NCBI GenBank assembly: GCA_015654925.1
Contig: JAATFX010000145.1
Span: forward strand, 42,239 to 106,238
Reading direction: 5' to 3'
Length of the DNA stretch: 64,000 bases
Source: Enterobacterales bacterium
GTDB lineage: Bacteria > Pseudomonadota > Gammaproteobacteria > Enterobacterales > Enterobacteriaceae
Positions 61,206 through 64,000 of this stretch are shown here, piece after piece. Every line of letters begins with the position of its first letter. Positions within the stretch are counted from its first letter, which is position 1. Made by a program: the position numbers and the translations under genes. A model generated the notes under the pieces. The model was not told the origin of the DNA. It was given only the letters and a program-made list of their open reading frames with translations, and searched no databases.

Positions 61206-61537
61206 CGTTATTCCTGAGAGAGCAAGGTTGAGAAACGCTATGCGCGCGTCCTTGGTATGTCGGGGAATCCTAATCCACTTTAAAATTTCCAATAAATGAC
61301 ATTAAGTAATTAGAAAGTACATAAAATTATAACAGATAGTAAAATAAGAACTTTAGTGCATCAATAGTTAGGTTACAAGGGAAAAATCCGGCTTACTAAA
61401 TCATTCGCGGAACTGGCTATAATATAGGGATAACCGGTGTTAAAAATGGAAGTTGCCGCGCAAAATCTCCAGCAAGCGGCCTCCAAGAAGGCGGAATTCC
61501 GCTCTTTTGACCGCCTTCTCATCAGGATGGGAGTATC
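61206..61537. other. Divergent intergenic region before pncC
   Basis: AT-rich from 61260 to 61430, probably holding the promoters of both flanking genes. TATAAT at 61418-61423 is a consensus -10 for pncC. GAAGGCGG (61487-61494) and CCGCCTTC (61511-61518) form a hairpin just before the pncC ribosome-binding site, with the palindrome GCGGAATTCCGC inside it. No gene is seen. Confidence 0.45.
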
Positions 61538-62026
61538 ATGAACGACAGCGATTTGTTCCAGCTAAGCGCCCGCCTCGGGGCGGCGCTTAAACAACAAGGC
61601 AGTTTCATTACCTGCGCCGAATCCTGTACCGGCGGCTGGGTCGCCAAGACCATTACCGACATTTCCGGCAGCGCGGGCTGGTTTGACCGGGGATTTGTGA
61701 CCTATGGCAATCAGGCCAAATCCGATATGGTGGGCGTCAAAACCAGTACCCTGGAGCGGCACGGCGCGGTAAGCGACCCGGTGGTGCAGGAAATGGCCCA
61801 GGGCGCACTGCTGGCGGCATCGGCCGATTACGCGGTGGCCATCAGCGGAATCGCGGGACCGGATGGGGGGACGGTGGAAAAACCGGTCGGAACGGTGTGG
61901 TTTGGTTTCGCCAGCAAGCACCAGGCCCCGTTTTCCCAGCTTATGCATTTCGAAGGGGGGAGGGATGATGTCCGGCGTCAGGCGGTACATTTTGCCCTAA
62001 AAACCCTGTTGGACACATTTCTCTAA
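61538..62026 (+). CDS. pncC: Nicotinamide-nucleotide amidase
   Basis: PncC (YgaD, CinA C-terminal family) deamidates NMN to nicotinate mononucleotide in NAD recycling. Family motifs are CAESCTGGWVAKTITDISGSAGWFD near residues 27-51 (quoted in part: AESCTGGWVAK), FVTYGNQAKSDMVGV, and AISGIAGPDGGT. The 162 residues match E. coli (165). GGATGGGAG precedes the ATG. It lies directly upstream of recA, as in E. coli. Confidence 0.96.
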   Translation: MNDSDLFQLSARLGAALKQQGSFITCAESCTGGWVAKTITDISGSAGWFDRGFVTYGNQAKSDMVGVKTSTLERHGAVSDPVVQEMAQGALLAASADYAVAISGIAGPDGGTVEKPVGTVWFGFASKHQAPFSQLMHFEGGRDDVRRQAVHFALKTLLDTFL

Positions 62027-62038
62027 AAATGTACTTGA

Positions 62039-62058
62039 TACTGTATGATTGTACAGTA
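62039..62058 (+). promoter_or_regulatory. LexA box (SOS operator) of recA
   Basis: TACTGTATGATTGTACAGTA contains the canonical CTGT-N8-ACAG (62041-62056), essentially the E. coli recA operator TACTGTATGAGCATACAGTA. It lies about 80 bp before the recA ATG. Confidence 0.96.
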
Positions 62059-62135
62059 TAATTAGCGGCAGTATCGGCATAGAAGTTTGGCGAAAAGAGG
62101 GTAGCGATGTCGCTCCCTGCTTGATAGGAGTTGAA

Positions 62136-63206
62136 ATGGCTATTGATGAGAATAAACAAAAGGCGTTAGCAGCAGCGTTAAGCCAGATTGAAAAGCAATT
62201 TGGCAAGGGCTCTATCATGCGCCTGGGTGAAGATCGCTCAATGGATGTTGAAACGATCTCCACGGGTTCTCTTTCCCTGGATATTGCGTTGGGCGCCGGC
62301 GGCCTGCCCATGGGACGCATCGTGGAAATCTATGGGCCCGAGTCTTCCGGTAAAACCACCCTGACCCTGCAAGTGATTGCTTCCGCACAGCGTGAAGGCA
62401 AAACCTGCGCCTTTATAGATGCCGAACATGCCCTTGATCCGATTTATGCCAAAAAACTTGGCGTGGATATCGATAACCTGCTGTGCTCGCAGCCGGACAC
62501 CGGCGAGCAGGCCCTGGAAATCTGCGACGCTTTAACCCGCTCCGGCGCGGTTGACGTCATCATCGTCGACTCCGTGGCGGCATTGACCCCCAAGGCGGAA
62601 ATCGAAGGGGAAATCGGCGACTCCCATATGGGGTTGGCGGCGCGCATGATGAGCCAGGCCATGCGTAAGCTGGCGGGCAACCTTAAGAATGCGAATACCC
62701 TGCTTATCTTCATCAACCAGATACGTATGAAAATTGGCGTGATGTTCGGTAACCCCGAAACCACCACTGGTGGTAACGCCCTTAAGTTCTATGCATCGGT
62801 ACGTCTTGATATTCGCCGCATCGGCTCCGTCAAGGAAGGCGAAGTGGTGGTGGGCAGCGAGACGCGCGTTAAAGTGGTGAAGAATAAGGTGGCTGCGCCC
62901 TTTAAACAGGCTGAATTCCAAATACTGTATGGCGAAGGTATTAATATTCGCGGCGAACTGGTCGATCTGGGCGTTAAACACAAGCTTATTGAAAAAGCCG
63001 GCGCCTGGTACAGCTACAATGGCGAAAAAATCGGCCAGGGCAAGGCTAATGCCTGCGTATTCCTGAAGGAACGCCCTGAAATCGCCGCTGAGCTGGACAA
63101 AAAACTGCGTGATATGCTGTTAAACAGTCCCGAAACCACCAGTTTTGCCGGTGAAAGCGATGGCATAGATGAAAGCGCGGCCAGCGAGAGCAGTGAAGAA
63201 GCATAA
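62136..63206 (+). CDS. recA: Recombinase RecA
   Basis: RecA promotes strand exchange and LexA self-cleavage. The ATG at 62136 (MAIDENKQKALAAALSQIEK) follows AGGAG and gives 356 residues (E. coli 353). Walker A is GPESSGKT at 67-74, Walker B VDVIIVDSVAAL, loop L1 GDSHMGLAARMM, L2 FGNPETTTGGNALKFYAS. The C-terminus is acidic, as usual. recX follows after 48 bp. Confidence 0.99.
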   Translation: MAIDENKQKALAAALSQIEKQFGKGSIMRLGEDRSMDVETISTGSLSLDIALGAGGLPMGRIVEIYGPESSGKTTLTLQVIASAQREGKTCAFIDAEHALDPIYAKKLGVDIDNLLCSQPDTGEQALEICDALTRSGAVDVIIVDSVAALTPKAEIEGEIGDSHMGLAARMMSQAMRKLAGNLKNANTLLIFINQIRMKIGVMFGNPETTTGGNALKFYASVRLDIRRIGSVKEGEVVVGSETRVKVVKNKVAAPFKQAEFQILYGEGINIRGELVDLGVKHKLIEKAGAWYSYNGEKIGQGKANACVFLKERPEIAAELDKKLRDMLLNSPETTSFAGESDGIDESAASESSEEA

Positions 63207-63254
63207 CATCGCCCTGACCCGCAGCCGGCCCGGCCGGCCGGGAGCAGGTAGCCT

Positions 63255-63746
63255 GTGAGCACGCTTCTTGATCGCGCTTTACACCTACTTTCGCTGCGGG
63301 ATCATAGTGAAGCGGAGCTGCGTCGCAAATTAGCGACGCCGCCCCTCACCCGCCGACGCTTTAATCAACGGTCCGCCAACGGTGAGCCTGCCGCCCCCGA
63401 AATAACCGAAGCCGATATAGAGAACGCTATCGACTACTGTTTGCAAAACGACTGGCTGGATGATGCCCGTTTCGCCCTGCGCTATGTTAATAGCCGCAGT
63501 AAAAAGGGATATGGTGAGCAAAAAATTCGCATGGAATTGCTCCAGAAGGGCATAGACAGGGAGATTATCGACAACGCCTTCTCCGAGGCTGAAATCGATC
63601 GGTCTGCGCAGGCCCAGGCCGTCGCCTGGAAAAAGTTCGGACAACCTTTGCCGCCCGATCGGGAAGCAAGGGCCAAAGTGCAGCGTTATCTCCTTTCCCG
63701 CGGTTTTTCCTACGATGAAATTCGATCAATTTATATAAATTTTTAA
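63255..63746 (+). CDS. recX: RecA regulator RecX
   Basis: RecX caps RecA filaments and limits RecA activity. The 163 residues (E. coli 166) contain the three-helix repeats typical of RecX: LLSLRDHSEAELRRKL, AIDYCLQNDWLDDARFALRYVNSR and KGYGEQKIRMELLQKGID. The start is GTG with AGGTAG upstream. It is read through from recA past a GC-rich palindrome in the gap. Confidence 0.95.
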   Translation: MSTLLDRALHLLSLRDHSEAELRRKLATPPLTRRRFNQRSANGEPAAPEITEADIENAIDYCLQNDWLDDARFALRYVNSRSKKGYGEQKIRMELLQKGIDREIIDNAFSEAEIDRSAQAQAVAWKKFGQPLPPDREARAKVQRYLLSRGFSYDEIRSIYINF

Positions 63747-63888
63747 ATTGATGGCCCGTGGGATTTTACTTCGCATCAAAGAAAATTTATCTTATTCCCA
63801 CTTTTGAGTTCGTGAACGCTACTGTAGCGCCCCAATACTGCGCTATTCTGTTTTCGATTCGTTCGTTTAGCTTGATTCCGGGACAACT

Positions 63889-64000
63889 ATGAGCAAGAGC
63901 ACCGCTGAGATCCGTCAAGCGTTTCTCGATTTTTTCCATAGCAAAGGCCACCAGGTAGTCGCAAGTAGCTCCCTGGTGCCAGATAACGATCCGACATTGC
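63889..64000 (+). CDS. alaS: Alanyl-tRNA synthetase, N-terminal fragment
   Basis: The window ends 37 codons into this gene. The visible N-terminus MSKSTAEIRQAFLDFF, then HSKGHQVVASSSLVPDNDPTL, is the start of the class II catalytic domain of AlaRS. GGGACAAC precedes the ATG. Position after recX agrees with E. coli. Confidence 0.97.
   Translation, partial: MSKSTAEIRQAFLDFFHSKGHQVVASSSLVPDNDPTL

Noticed and set aside
63207..63254. GC palindrome between recA and recX as a terminator
   Set aside because: There is a CCGGCC-rich palindrome but no T-tract, and recX follows at once, so read-through is expected.

Overview
This window is a piece of an enterobacterial (Enterobacterales, Gammaproteobacteria) chromosome. 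Nearly every housekeeping protein closely matches an Escherichia coli counterpart in length and motifs, and several blocks keep E. coli gene order: cysDNC-ygbE-ftsB-ispDF-truD-surE-pcm-nlpD-rpoS, rlmD-relA-mazG-pyrG-eno-queE, and pncC-recA-recX-alaS. The sequence is GC-rich. A Sodalis/Pectobacteriaceae-like genus is my guess from overall flavour and is not proven. No rRNA, tRNA, CRISPR array, insertion sequence or prophage was recognised.

Region 1 (1-12.3 kb): the end of dgt, then degP, then a complete D-glucarate/galactarate (sugar diacid) catabolic regulon in one place: cdaR (activator), gudD, garD and the garP-garL-garR-garK operon. In E. coli these lie at three separate loci. Four promoters (cdaR, gudD, garD, garP) carry the same 12-bp motif, in the same orientation, exactly 20 bp upstream of the -10 hexamer. 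I propose this is the CdaR operator. cdaR is bracketed by two arrays of a 108-bp repeat in opposite orientation, each unit holding a large nested hairpin.

Region 2 (12.4-29.6 kb): conserved genes barA (antisense), rlmD, relA, mazG, pyrG, eno, queE, queD (antisense), a secreted alpha/beta hydrolase, and the sulfite reductase/PAPS reductase operon cysJIH.

Region 3 (29.6-36.4 kb): a sugar-catabolic island between cysH and iap, the interval that holds CRISPR-Cas in E. coli. It has an AgaR-like repressor, KbaZ/GatZ-like and KbaY-like aldolase subunits, an AgaS-like isomerase, a BadF/NAGK-type sugar kinase and a DMT-type (EamA) transporter. It looks like a PTS-independent version of the aga (amino-galactose) pathway.

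Region 4 (36.4-52.2 kb): iap; cysG-cysD-cysN-cysC (siroheme synthesis plus sulfate activation); ygbE, ftsB, ispD, ispF, truD, surE, pcm, nlpD, rpoS; then convergent mutS.

Region 5 (52.3-61.5 kb): accessory stretch. It contains a chromosomal Qnr-family pentapeptide protein, a short winged-helix remnant, leuE, yjdM, mltB, an unrecognised 526-residue hydrophobic protein, a 0.7-kb stretch of degraded or non-coding DNA, an AT-rich orphan gene, and a polar amino-acid ABC transporter pair without its ATPase.

Region 6 (61.5-64 kb): pncC, recA with a clear LexA box, recX and the start of alaS.
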